The translations under genes were made by a program, and so were the position numbers. Positions 36,305 through 47,599 of a DNA stretch of 64,000 nt are shown in pieces (the stretch's first letter is position 1; each line of letters starts with the position of its first letter). Under the pieces are notes generated by a model, which worked only from the letters and a program-made list of their open reading frames with translations, had not been told where the DNA came from and did no database searches. The DNA lies in NCBI GenBank assembly GCA_028671895.1, contig CM053806.1:19665001-19729000 (forward strand), given 5' to 3'. The DNA comes from Oenanthe sinensis. Lineage: Eukaryota; Streptophyta; Magnoliopsida; Apiales; Apiaceae.

Positions 36305-36690
36305 TGCATTGATATTATGGCAAGGGGCTTGAGGAATGCTGACACTTTATATAATAGTTTTGGTAAGTGGCCTGCTGTTGTGTAACATTATGGTATGTAT
36401 ATTGTGAGGCGGCGTTATTAGGGTAGCTAGGTGGATGAGAATTCAAATCAAGACGGGAAACATGCTGAGGATTTTTGTATTGACCCTGAGCACCAAACTC
36501 TGAATAGGATCAATGCTGAGCATCTGAATTGTATATATTGATCACAATTATTGAAATCCGGGTAAGTGCCGTATTGAGGATTGTAGTTTTGACCACGGAC
36601 ATTGAAGTCCCGCTAGGATCCTGATTTAGGATTGTTACTCGGACCAGCAGAAGCAATGAAACTGTGATGCATATATAGTTTCAACTTTGT
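36305..36690 (-). pseudogene. Gln/Asn/Tyr/Pro-rich coding remnant, unidentified
   Basis: The minus strand reads through SFIASAGPSNNPKSGS, a stop, then FNVRGQNYNPQYGTYPDFNN. After a frameshift it gives GQYKNPQHVSRLDLNSHPPS and YPNNAASQYTYHNVTQQQAT. This composition is typical of disordered C-termini of plant RNA-binding or transcription proteins, and it is unusual for random AT-rich DNA. The breaks make it a likely pseudogene. No family can be named. Confidence 0.35.
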
Positions 36691-37828
36691 TGAAATGATG
36701 AAACCGCCTATCATTAAAACTTTCCCAACTAGTAGACATAGGGTTTATAGCCTATAGAAAAAGGTCAGTTCCGGGTTCCCATATTACATTTTAGAACATG
36801 TCACTTTTGCTGAGTGATGATTCCTTGCAGTTTTAAGTTTCTAGTTTTAAGAGTGATCAATATGTAGGTCCAGAGAGTCCCAGTACTATATTTAGACTTT
36901 GAGATGGTATTGGCACTTGCTGTGAAAATATAGAACCTTGGTTTTTTGCTGCCAAGAGAGTAGTATTGAATATTGTTCCCTACTCTTCAGACTGATTTTG
37001 GACATTCAAACTGGGACAAATAACAGCAGTCGCTGTTACATTTTGTTAATGCTGTTATATGCCATGACTAGTTAGTACCAGTCTCTATAGCGGAGTACTA
37101 GTTGATTAAGTATTCTTGTTGTAGCATATATATGGAAAATTAATCTTTAGCTTTGTATTTGTATTTGTTGAGTTAATTAATGTTTACTTGATGTTATCAG
37201 ATTTCATCCTTTCCTTCTCTCCTAGGATTTTGTTAATTAATGTTTTTGACGAATAAGTAGTATATATTGTTATTCTTTATGTATAAAGCAGGTTAATATA
37301 TATTTTTTGACGTCATTTAGTATATAAGATGAGTATAAACTATTGATTTTTTATATTTTTTTAGATTTGGAAAACACTAAATGATGTTTCCAGAGTTTAA
37401 TAAAATGCAGATATAAGTATATATCTTCCAAAAATTTTTTTTTTTTTCAATTTTCTTAGAAGATGTCTAATTTTTTAGAAAAATATTCTTAAAAAAAGGT
37501 GAAGTAAACTGACCTAAACAACACTCAAGAATACTGCTAATCTTTAAAAAATAAAAATAAAATAAAAAGTCATTTATTAAAAAAAAAAGAAAAAAGAAAC
37601 AACACTCAAGAATCAGTAACATAACTTCCCGCTAAACAAATGAATTTTAAATAATAATTGCCACCTGTTGAACCGCAGAAGTAAGCCTCAATTTTTTTTC
37701 AATTATGATATATATATATATATATGACAATATTCTCACTCTATACCGGGATCCGATGTACCAAAACCCCACAATTCACACTTGAAACATACTCCGTATA
37801 CTATTACCAGTACTAAAAAAATATGTAA
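36691..37828. other. Intergenic DNA
   Basis: Nothing recognised; a (TA)n tract lies at about 37706-37724. Probably includes the 3' UTR of the next gene. Confidence 0.5.
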
Positions 37829-38750
37829 TCACAATATTTTTGTAGGTGGAGCTCGGACCACAATATTTTTTACAGAGTAGGTGACTTGGGGGTGATTGAT
37901 TAATAGTAGGGGTCTCTCCCCTTTGCTGCGGTCTTCAAGAAATGCAATCACTAGTCCAATTGCGTGGTGGCCATCATGATCCACACGCACCTTATATGAT
38001 ACGAAATTGCTGAAGATCTCTTGAACCTCCATAATAGGATAAGACTTTCCAACTTCGAACTTCTCTTTGATGAAAGATCCTAATTCCTTGGAACCTCCGT
38101 CCATGTATGGACGAGCACAGTCCAAAGCATCCCTGAAGTAGTTCTGCTTATAGCATTCATAAGAAGTAAAAGCATGTTTAGCAAACTCAGCGTTCCTGAA
38201 ATCTTTAGGTCTTTTCAGGTCATCATTCTTCCAAATCTCCATCAGTTGAGATTTCTGATCATCACTGAGTGTATTCCAGTCCTTTTAAAAAACCAATTTC
38301 AGATATGCACACATGCATTAACAATTAATTAGCAAACAACAAAAGGTCTTTGAGAGATGTACCCTTCTACCACAGACATAGTCTTGGTTTCGCTTTCTGT
38401 CGTTAATAAGGCTCACTAGCCCTTTATCGTCCTCAAATCCCATCCACAGTCCGTGGATTCCTGACTCATTTGGATTTTGTTTGATGAACAAATATAATTG
38501 GCTTACGATGGCTACAAAAAAAAAAAAGGAAAAAGATTAATAACTATCTTTGGCCTGCTGATGTCTGAAATTTTTAAGATAAACAGAATTACGATGATCA
38601 GGTTCTTTTGCTTGGATGTTTGCAGTCCGATATTCACCATTAGCTGACCACTTGATAGATGAGAAAGTCCTAGCCAGTATGCCCCCCCCTCCAGGTGCCA
38701 CTGGTGATTTTACAAAAACACAGTTAGAATCCAAGTAACCTAGTCAAATC
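37829..38750 (-). CDS. Multi-exon protein-coding gene of unknown family (partial model)
   Basis: Three coding exons on the minus strand join in frame. One ends at 38638 (...SIKWSAN, donor GTGAAT) and may start at 38734-38750. The next is 38511-38363 (acceptor TTTTTTGTAG; IVSQLYLFIKQNPNESGIHG...DYVCGRR; donor GTACAT). The last is 38281-37829 (acceptor TTTTAAAAG; DWNTLSDDQKSQLMEIWKND... to ...VVRAPPTKIL, stop at 37829). The last exon looks globular and soluble, with SYPIMEVQEIFSNFVSYKVR and DHDGHHAIGLVIAFLEDRSK. No signal peptide or membrane segment is visible. I do not recognise the family. The start exon is not found: the frame at 38734 opens only with TTG, and a G8 tract lies in the first exon. 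A TATA box and putative 5' exons lie at 39.6-40.1 kb. Confidence 0.55.
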
Positions 38751-39311
38751 CTGTAAATTCAATTAAATACAGGAACCTACAACATTGCATTGATCGAACA
38801 TTTGAAGAAAAATTGTGAAATGACCGTAAAAGTGCACTAGCCATCTGCAATGCACATATAAAGGAGTTTAGAAAATGAATGATTTAAACAAATCACAAAT
38901 CAAAACAGATACTAAAATCTAGTGATCGAACAATTGAAGGGGAATCTGCAATGTACATATATTGGAATGAATGATTCAAACTGCAGATACATGCTAAAAA
39001 TTCAATAATTTACTGGAGCAGAGTACCATTTCTTTTTTAATAAAATTAAATACAAAACCTAGCTAGTTCGATTAGTTTGCTTCTATATACAATGATTCAC
39101 ACCTGGAACATGTAAGCTCCGAATTTCGAGCGCGCACACACACACACGAACACTGACACATACAGCTGCACCTAGCTATGACATTGCTTATGATACAAAC
39201 TTGAACACAAATCACACAATCAAAAAAAATAATAAATCTAATTGATCGATTAGCTTCAATGAGATAGACAAGTCATTAACTATACAGTATACAAACTAAT
39301 GGAAACACGTA
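38751..39311 (-). other. Likely 5' intron of the unknown gene
   Basis: Between the first recognisable coding exon and the duplicated first exon; AT-rich with short CA repeats near 39132-39150. A possible small exon ending ATGTTCCAG before GTGTGA lies near 39100-39110, but it does not join in frame with the known exons. Confidence 0.4.
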
Positions 39312-40071
39312 TGAACACGCGCACACACAAATACAACACAAATCTCAGCATATGAACAAACAACAAAATCGATCGAATTATCTATTAACTTGAATTAGAG
39401 AACCAATTCGATGCTTCACTATACAGTAACGAACAACGATTGCACATACAGAGCATCTACAACAGTTAGCTGCATATAACATATACATACACACACGCTT
39501 AACAAAGCAAAAAACATAACGTACGCATATACACACACGCTTATTCAAACAATAACACACACACACACACACACTTATCAAATCAATCATAATGCAATGA
39601 ACGAACACTTAAACGATCGAGAGCTACTACGATGAGATAAAAAGGAAAATGTACCTGAGATGATGAGTATTTTGACGCTGCGTACAACGAAATGAACACG
39701 CGCACACACAAATCTCAGCATATGAACAAACAACAAAATCGATCGAATTATCTATTAACTTGAATTAGAGAACCAATTCGATGCTTCACTATACAGTAAC
39801 GAACAACGATTGCACATACAGAGCATCTACAACAGTTAGCTGCATATAATATATACATACACACACGCTTAACAAAGCAAAAAACATAACGTACGCATAT
39901 ACACACACGCTTATTCAAACAATAACATATACACACACACACTTATCAAATCAATCATAATGCAATGAACGAACACTTAAACGATCGAGAGCTACTACGA
40001 TGAGATAAAACTCTGATAAGGAAAATGTAGCTGAGATGATGAGTATTTTGACGCTGCGTACAACGAAATGA
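39312..40071 (-). repeat. Tandem duplication containing the putative first exon
   Basis: Two copies of about 380 bp (39312-39692 and 39692-40071) are nearly identical apart from (AC)n length, a 10-bp indel near the start and an 11-bp indel near 40010. Each includes a segment reading on the minus strand GCGTCAAAATACTCATC then ATCTCAG followed by a splice-donor position. That donor is GTACAT in the copy ending at 39655 and CTACAT in the promoter-proximal copy (40030). Confidence 0.88.
39545..39573. repeat. (AC)n microsatellite
   Basis: About 14 AC units; the duplicate at 39926-39941 is shorter and interrupted by TATA. Confidence 0.85.
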
Positions 40072-40084
40072 AACGAGCTGGGGT

Positions 40085-40093
40085 GTTTTATAC
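40085..40093 (-). promoter_or_regulatory. Putative TATA box of the unknown gene
   Basis: The minus strand reads GTATAAAAC, about 30 nt before the expected 5' end of the first exon at about 40060. Only the upstream duplicate has this TATA box next to it. Confidence 0.5.
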
Positions 40094-40099
40094 ATCAAC

Positions 40100-41150
40100 T
40101 TCATGACGCCTGACGGTGACGGTAACGGGATGTTTAAGAGGGAAGAGTGGAGGGGTGTTCAAAATGGTGGGAGAATGTCTGGTGAGAAGTTTGTTATGTT
40201 TCCGTTTGCCCTCCTGTTAATTTACTCCATCCAAACTTATTTATTCAATTCAACTAACTAGTTAAATTTTGTATCTAGTGTAGTAAAAAATTCATTAATC
40301 AAGTTGATTTACAGTACACTTTTTAGATTTATTTTATTAGTTAAATTCGTTAACAAGTGCCGATTAATATATATATATATATATATATATATGTATTGGA
40401 TTTTTGGTAAAATAGTTGAGATTAAAAAAAATCCTAATTTACTTGTAAATATTTAATCAATTTTTTAATGTGTATCCAACAACACAATAACGAGTGAAAC
40501 ATGATAATGGATGAGTTGTCAAATTCTAATTGACTCCAAAAAAATACTCCGTAATGTTATTATCTCTCTTCACAAATTGTCTCTCTTTCCCCATTCTTAT
40601 ATAACATCCCACTAATTTTCTCTCTCTTCCACGTTTCTTATACAACATCTAGTACTAATTCTCTCTCTTCTCAAATTATTACACTATCACCCTTAATTCT
40701 CTCTTCTCTCAACTCTCCGTTTCTTGCCGGTTATTTTATTTTCTAATTATAGCATCTTATATCTTTTAGTACTAATTTCTAATGTCTCTCATTTTTCCAA
40801 AAATTATTTCTAAAACTACTTATATTTTTATAATTGACAAATATATATTATTATACATCTATATTTATTTATTTTATTTACATTGTTTTAATTTTAAAGA
40901 ATTTTATTTACGTTTTTTTTATAGCAGTTTGCATTGTTTAATATTATTCTATTCCGCATCCTAATACTCATACGGACTGTGCATAATATAGCTAGATTTG
41001 AATATTGCATCTTAAAATTTGTTATGTTTATTGTAGTATATAGAATGTTTGAATTTAAATATTTAATGAAAAAAATTAATGATGAAATGTTTGAATATGA
41101 ATCCAAAAGAAAGATGATTATTATGTTTATTATGTTTCTATGTCGGTGTA

Positions 41151-41180
<30 letters not shown>
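40100..41180. other. Upstream intergenic DNA with microsatellites
   Basis: Contains (TA)n at 40368-40393 and 41155-41180 and pyrimidine-rich CTCTCT stretches at 40560-40730. No gene supported. Confidence 0.5.
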
Positions 41181-41181
<1 letters not shown>

Positions 41182-41820
41182 GGTCAGTGATCGAGAGAGA
41201 ACCCAACAGAACCAAGTTTCTAGCCATTCATCTCAATTGAATCCAATGATATAGATTATAGTCAAACTAATTTATTATGTTCCTTATTTAAACTCAAAGG
41301 GTATGACGGGAAGAAGAAAGTTTAATAAATTTACAGCTATATGTCATTTTAGGTAAGTAATAAAATCAAAATAATTGTCTTATTATTATTTCTGGTAAGC
41401 AGTATACATTATATTATATGTATTATGTATCACTTACTAAATATATTTCTTGTGAAGTGTTCAATAAGATTATATTATATGAGATTCCTTAATATGTTCA
41501 TTAAAATTAGTGCAGAAAATATGAATAAAATAGTATTTATTTTCGTATTATAAAACATGTTATTTCATTAATATCTAGCTATCTTCTTATTTTGTGAATT
41601 TCAAAAATGCAAAGTCGTAATTATTTTTAACCATATAATATTTGAATTCTTTAATTTTAAAATTTTATTTTTATTGTTTAATATATTACATAGGTTCGTA
41701 ATTAGAAAAATAATAATATTGAAATTCTCTTAAATGTTTAACATATTAAAATATTTGAAATAAATATAAAATTCAAATTTTAAAACAATTGGAGTGGATT
41801 GACTAGAAACTTTAATGTAT
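41181..41820. mobile_element. One end of a third (TA)n-targeted element
   Basis: Directly after (TA)n the sequence reads AGGTCAGTGATCGAGAGAGA, like the AGG..AGTG(C/A)TC ends of the elements at 24398 and 30688. No matching inverted end was found before 41820, where the Gypsy composite begins. The length is therefore unknown. Confidence 0.4.
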
Positions 41821-42191
41821 CTTTTCCGTTTACTACTTGTGTTGGTCATGCATGACTTTTATCTTTTATTCTCGTACCTTTAACCCCTTCAGTACTCGGC
41901 ACTTTTATTACGTTCATGCATTCTCTTTTGCATTTTTACGTTATGTGCATTGGTACAAAGTTGTTTTCGTGTTTAATAATAACATAACAAGAGAGTTCAA
42001 GGATGCTAAATAAACTTTTATTAAAATATCTTGAAGTATATCTTCAAGTCAAAGAGGGTTTCACCCTTACATAATAACAAGTTATTTTCCACTTGGGGTA
42101 ACAACTTCTTGGTTCCTAGTGGTTCCATAGAACCTTATTTCTACTTAATAATCCTTCTAAATATAACTCTTGAAGGAGTTGTCTACTACTT

Positions 42192-43262
42192 TCACGTATC
42201 CGCACCTTCGATCGGGAGTACTTGCCCCCCGACTCCGTCGGACCTTAACGAGGCTACATAACATCTCCTTGCCATCTTCTGGTCTCCTTTCTCCTCACCA
42301 ACTCCATTCCTAGTTGGAAATTTAAGTTTGAGGTGGTAAGTTGAGGCAACAGCCTTGAACGCATGCGTCCCTGTTCGTCCGAGGATCCCATTATAAGAGG
42401 ACACAGCCTTGATCACGAGGAAGTTCAACACTTGAGTGGAATCATGGGGCTCCTTCCCTATAGTCACAGGCAATCGAATTGTTCCCTCTACCTTAGACTC
42501 GACTCCATTGAACCCGTATACAGGAATGTCAGAGGGATTCAGTTGAGGGTCGGTGTACCCCATTTTGAGATATGCATCATGAAATAGGATGTCTACTGAA
42601 GCTCCACTATCCACCAGGATTCGTTTCACCGAAGAGTTGCCTATCACAGGTATTATGACCAACGGGTCGTCATGGGGGAATTTCACCCCTTTCAAATCAG
42701 AATCATCAAAAGAAATTGATATCTCACTCCTTGCACTCTTTGGTGCTTCTCCCACAAGTTGTAGAACATGCCGGACATAAGCCTTTCTCGAGTTATTTGA
42801 AGTCCCGGCCGCTATTGGACCTCCAGAGATCACGTTTATTACTGGGCCTCGAGGCTGTATCTTCTTATCATGGTCATCATAATCCCTTCGTTGTTCATTA
42901 TAGTGTCGATTATCATTGTTGTTTCTATCATCTTCTTTGATAAACTTTCTGAGTTTTCCCCTTCTGATCAAGAATTCAATCTCATCTTTCAACTGTCTAC
43001 AATTATCTGTGTCATGTCCAACATCCTTGTGAAACTTGTAATACAAATTCGGATTCCTCTTCTTAGGATCAGTCCTTAGTGGCTTCGGCCATTGAAGTTC
43101 TCTATCTTTCTCAATGTCCAACAGGAACTCACTTCTTGGTGAGTTTAGCCTTGCATACTCGGTGAATCTAGGCCCTTGGCCAACCTTTCTCGAGGTATAG
43201 TCAGAGTCTTTGTTGGTTCTAGGAGACTTATCCTCAACATCATACTCATCCTCGACATCATA
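42192..43262 (-). pseudogene. Gypsy nucleocapsid-protease region, left copy
   Basis: In frame with gag after the TAG codon. A degenerate zinc knuckle (YYKFHKDVGHDTDNC, first Cys changed to Tyr) and charged linker precede an aspartic protease with RILVDSGASVDILF and a later NGILGRTGTHAFKAV strand. Ends at TGA 42192 (PIEGADT). No RT follows. The apparent start at 43121 is TTG, so this is a continuation of gag rather than a separate gene. Confidence 0.88.
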
Positions 43263-44606
43263 CTAATCTTGCTTACGCTTTTTGCTACCCCACTCGTTTC
43301 TGAACGAGTTGGTAGTTTTCTTCAAGCTTTCCTCAGCCTTGATATATTTTCCAGCTCTCTCTTGGAGCTCATTCATACTTTCTGGAGCCCTCTTGGCTAA
43401 AGACCTCCTGAAGTTCTCATCTGAGGTTCCTTGTTGTAGGGTTATCATAGCTACATTCTGGTCTAGATCAGGGACCTTCAAGGCCTCCTTCGTGAATCTG
43501 TTCATATAGTCCCTCAGGGATTCATTCTTTCCCTGATACATATTCATTAGCGAAGCTGAGCTCTTCTCATGAGCCTTGTTGCTGATAAACTGACCAACAA
43601 AGGCCCTGCTTAAATCTTTGAATGACCCAACAGAGTTAGGGGGTAGACAACTAAACCACCTTTGAGCCATACCACTCAGGGTTTGAGGGAACGCCCTACA
43701 CTTGATGGCGTCATTGACGGGCTGCAGCAGCAGTGCATTAGTGAACGTGAGAACATGATTTGAGGGATCCCCCGTTCCATCATAGGCCTTGATTGTAGGC
43801 ATCTTAAACTTCCTTGATATCTTCTTATTCATAATATTCTCTGTGAAAGGAGGTGTGGGATCATCAGGATCTCCAAGTGACAATAAGTCTTGGGGGTCAG
43901 CCCTAACATGACTTTTCTTTGTTTGCCTCCTTGCCGGGGGCTCATCTAGATCTATCACAGATGCATTCCTTGCTGATCCTCCAGCCCCCTTAGCTCTCGG
44001 GCGTTGCTGCCTTGCTAGCTCCCTTTCCAGGTCTTTCCTTAGTCGTTGAGCTTCAGCCTCATGAGCTCGTATCCTCTCTTGTAGGTTTGTGGAGTTAGTG
44101 TTTTGAGGCCCTCGGGGCTGGGTACTTCTCCCTCCAAGGGGCTCCTTACTAGGTCGTCTCCTCCTAGGATTAACGTCCTCATCAGTTGTTCCATCATCAG
44201 TAGAGTAGGGTCCAGAAAAACCTTGATTCCCCTGACGTGAGCCATGTGGGGGCAGCAGCCCTTGCTCATAAGAGGGCTCATAGTTAAGTGGAAGCCCATA
44301 TCGAGGGTTTCTAGGCAACACTGTAGTGGAGACCTGCAATAGGAGAGGAGCAACAAAAGTAGTATTGAGGGGTGGAATTACCTGGAGTGGAGGGACAGAG
44401 GCATGGATTGACATGTCAGGATCGGAAGGTTGAACGACTATGCTTAAGGGTCCCGTACGATGGGTACTTATTTCAGGGCCCTCAACGGAGGTGGTTGGGA
44501 CAACAGCTCCTTGTTCCTGAGTTACGATAAGAGGAACGTTGGTGTCAACAGTGGTGTCAGGGATCTCTCCTTCGAGGGTGCTCGCGGTACTTCGTGTTCT
44601 TGCCAT
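43263..44606 (-). pseudogene. gag: Gypsy gag, left copy
   Basis: 447 codons from ATG 44606 (MARTRSTASTLEGEIP), 12 nt after the PBS. A disordered Pro/Thr/Arg-rich N-terminal half is followed by a Retrotrans_gag domain (CRAFPQTLSGMAQRWFSCLP, FVGQFISNKAHEKSS, YMNRFTKEALKVPDLDQNVA). The stop TAG at 43263 lies in an acidic repeat and the frame continues into protease (42192-43262), so gag and protease were one frame. Gag forms the particle and packages RNA. Confidence 0.88.
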
Positions 44607-44617
44607 GGTTATTATTC

Positions 44618-44639
44618 GTTTCCCACAGACGGCGCCAAA
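44618..44639 (-). other. Gypsy primer binding site, left unit
   Basis: The minus strand reads TTTGGCGCCGTCTGTGGGAA immediately after the LTR. TGGCGCC-type primer sites are usual in Tat/Ogre and related Gypsy elements. The exact tRNA is not assigned. Confidence 0.82.
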
Positions 44640-45300
44640 TGTTACGGATCAAAAACGAGGTGTTTTTAATACGTAATTAATGCTAGGGTTTGGGGGAGCT
44701 TCGAGCTTTAATGGCTGCACTAACGTTTCGTGACTAACTCGGGTCCTCGTTAACTGCCTACGTATCTCTGTTGTGTTTAGAGAATCAAGCCAAAAACGTA
44801 GTTCTAATGTTGAGGGGTTAGGCCCTTTATATAGGCGTACGAGGGCCTTGAAATCAGATTAGAGTTAGGAGACTTGGGGGTCAAGTCTCCTAGTGATGTA
44901 AGGTTGTTGTAACCTCCAAGGAATGAGAGTCCTTATTGGAGTCTAGCATGTGAGGTTTATCTTCAAGATTGGGCTTCTAGAGCCTTCCACAGATGAGGGG
45001 TCTCGTAGGACTCTTCCCACGTTTGGGTTTCTAGATTCTTCTAGGATGAAGGCCTTCAATCAGCCTTTTTGGGCCTTTACTGAGCCTTTATTAATTAATT
45101 ACGAAATTAATTAACAAATGCTTAACGGGCCTATGGCTTCAACAGAGCTTGTGGGCTGGACTTACAAATCCAGTTGATGCTTGGATTTATTTCCCTAGTC
45201 CGTTTCAAGGGCCCAAGCCTTTGAACCATATTAGGTTTAATTAATAAAATAATAAATGCTATATTTATTATTTCTTCAGGGCTATTTTTTACCCATATCA
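44640..45300 (-). repeat. Gypsy LTR, middle copy (3' LTR of complete unit)
   Basis: 661 bp. On the minus strand it starts TGATATGGG and ends CCGTAACA. A TATA-like CCTATATAAAGGG lies on the minus strand at about 44825-44836. It acts as the 3' LTR of the complete unit to its right and the 5' LTR of the truncated unit to its left. Confidence 0.92.
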
Positions 45301-45317
45301 TTTGCCCCCCAACTTTT
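45301..45317 (-). other. Gypsy polypurine tract
   Basis: The minus strand reads AAAAGTTGGGGGGCAAA directly before the LTR start TGATATGGG. Confidence 0.8.
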
Positions 45318-45519
45318 GGGAAAACTTCGCGAGTTTTCATAAAAGTTTCACAAAGGGTTTTAGTGCCTTTATCGGGCTTTTGACTCGTTTCAGTCACTTT
45401 TATCCCAATTTTTGGGGCTCACGTCTTCCCTAGAGAATCAATATTAAATAATCGGCCCTCAAATGACTTTATTCGAAGCTAAATTGCTAAATAAGATTTT
45501 CTTTTCTTTTATATGCCCT

Positions 45520-46135
45520 AAATCGACCTGGATCGAGGTCAATTTCGACTTGGATCGAGGTCGGTTTCGACCTGGATTGAGGTCGAACAGGGGTCCAAAA
45601 CACCTCGAAGTCGAATTGATGGCTTGAGGTCGAATTCGACCTGGATCGAAGTCGAACAGGGTTCCAAAATGCCTTGAAGTCGAAATTCATGGCTGAGACC
45701 GAATTCAACTTCGATCGAGGTCGATCAAAACATGAAATGCACCCTTAGGTCGATACAAAGTATTGGAGTCGAAATCGACTTTGATTGAAGTCAAACATAA
45801 CAGGAAAATTAGCTTGAGGTCGACCACGTGACTAAGGTCGAATTCGACCTCGATTGAAGTCGAATTAGGCCTGAAAATACCTTTGAAGTCGATACATGAT
45901 GTTATTGTCAATTTCGACCTCGATTGAGGTCGAATTAGGCCTTCGAGGCTCTTTGATTCCGAGATCGATTTCGACCTCGATTGAGGTCGAAGTAGACCTC
46001 AATTTTCCACTGAAGTCGAATGGCTGTAGTGAATGATTTTCGACCTCATTTGAAGTCGAATGAGATTTGAGGTCGAACAGGCCTTCTTGGCTTTGGCTTC
46101 ACTTCGACCTTGATTGAGGTCGAATTTCATGATTA
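45520..46135. repeat. Array of GAGGTCGAA / TTCGACCTC palindromes
   Basis: About a dozen inverted repeats of the type TTCGACCTC-gatt-GAGGTCGAA (perfect at 45913-45934 and about 45969-45990), spaced 50-90 bp apart. Related motifs recur at 47508-47600, 48225-48310 and 49620-49920. They lie in the 3' non-coding interior of the Gypsy element. Confidence 0.85.
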
Positions 46136-46229
46136 TCTTCTATTTCTAATCAATGTTCATGATTTTGTATCACCCACAGGTGTTTCTGTATTTTCCTAAA
46201 TATTTTAGGGATCATATGGTTCTCACAAG

Positions 46230-47297
46230 TATTTTTCATAATATTCCTAATAATTTTAGAAATTTTTAGGTACCCACGGGTATTTTTCTTAATTATCCCT
46301 AATAATTTAGGAATTTTTTATGTACCCACGGGTATTTTTATTAATTATCCCTAATAATTTAGGAATTTTTTATGTACCCACGGGTATTTTTCTCAATTAT
46401 TCCTAATAATTTAGGAATTTTTTATGTACCACGGGTATTTTTCTTAATTATTCCTAATAATTTAGGAATTTTTTATGTACCCACGGGTATTTTTCTTAAT
46501 TATTCCTAATAATTTAGGAATTTTTATGTACCCACGGGTATTTTTCTTTATTATTCCTAATAATTTAGGAATTTTTATGTACCCACGGATATTTTTCTCA
46601 ATTTTTCCTAATAATTTAAGAATTTTTATGTACTCACGGGTATTTTTCTCAATTATTCCTAATAATTTAGGAATTTTTATGTACCCACGGGTATTTTTCT
46701 TAGTTATTCCTAATAATTTAGGAATTTTTATGTACCCACGGGTATTTTTCTTAGTTATTCCTAATAATTTAAGAATTTTTATGTACCCACGGTATTTTTC
46801 TCAATTATTCCTAATAATGTAGGAAATTTTTATGTACCCACGGGTATTTTTCTTAGTTATTCCTAATAATTTAGGAATTTTTATGTACCCACGGGTATTT
46901 TTCTCAATTTTTCCTAATAATTTAGGAATTTTTATGTACCCACGGGTATTTTTCTCAATTTTTCCTAATAATTTAGGAATTTTTATGTACCCACGGGTAT
47001 TTTTCTCAATTATTCCTAATAATTTAGGAATTTTTTATGTACCCACGGGTATTTTTCTTAATTATTCCTAATAATTTAGGAATTTTTTATATACCCACGG
47101 GTATTTTTCTTAATTATTCCTAATAATTTAAGAATTTTTATGTACCCACGGGTATTTTTCTTAATTATTCCTAATAATTTAGGAATTTTTTATGTACCCA
47201 CGGGTATTTTTCTCAATTATTCCTAATAATTTAGGAATTTTTATGTACCCACGGGTATTTTTCTTAATTATTCCTAATAATTTAGGAATTTTTTAAT
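46230..47297. repeat. 51-52 bp tandem repeat array, about 20 units
   Basis: Units read TTTAGGAATTTTTATGTACC, CACGGGTATTTTTCTTAATT, then ATTCCTAATAA, with few substitutions. Each unit has two dyads: TACCC-ac-GGGTA, and TTCCTAA-taat-TTAGGAA across the unit boundary. Because 51 is a multiple of 3, long spurious frames (46475-46822, 46832-47071) run through it. Such arrays in 3' regions of Tat/Ogre Gypsy elements are known seeds of satellite DNA. Confidence 0.93.
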
Positions 47298-47599
47298 GTA
47301 AATTTTCAATTAGGGATCAACTTGTAATTTTGCAGGGTTTGATTTGTTAATTTATAAACTTCAGGGGAATAATCGTCAACTTTCAAACTTCAGGGGAGAA
47401 TTCGCAAATTTCTAAACTTCAGGGGGATAATCGTCAGTTTTCAAACTTCAGGGGGCATTCGTAAATTCTGTCAAACTTGGGTGACCATTTAGTAGTTTGA
47501 CAATTCAAATCGACTTCGGTCGAAGTCGAATTAGAGTTGAAATTATGGGCAGGTCGAAAATTATGAGCTCCCTGACTTCGACCTCGTTCGAGGTCAATC

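Noticed and set aside
46475..47071. Two long plus-strand reading frames with a repeated MYPRVFF-type motif
   Set aside because: They run through the 51-bp tandem array; 51 is a multiple of three, so any open frame persists. Not genes.
46230..47297. CRISPR-like look of regularly spaced repeats
   Set aside because: Units are contiguous with no unique spacers and lie in a plant retroelement; it is a tandem repeat.
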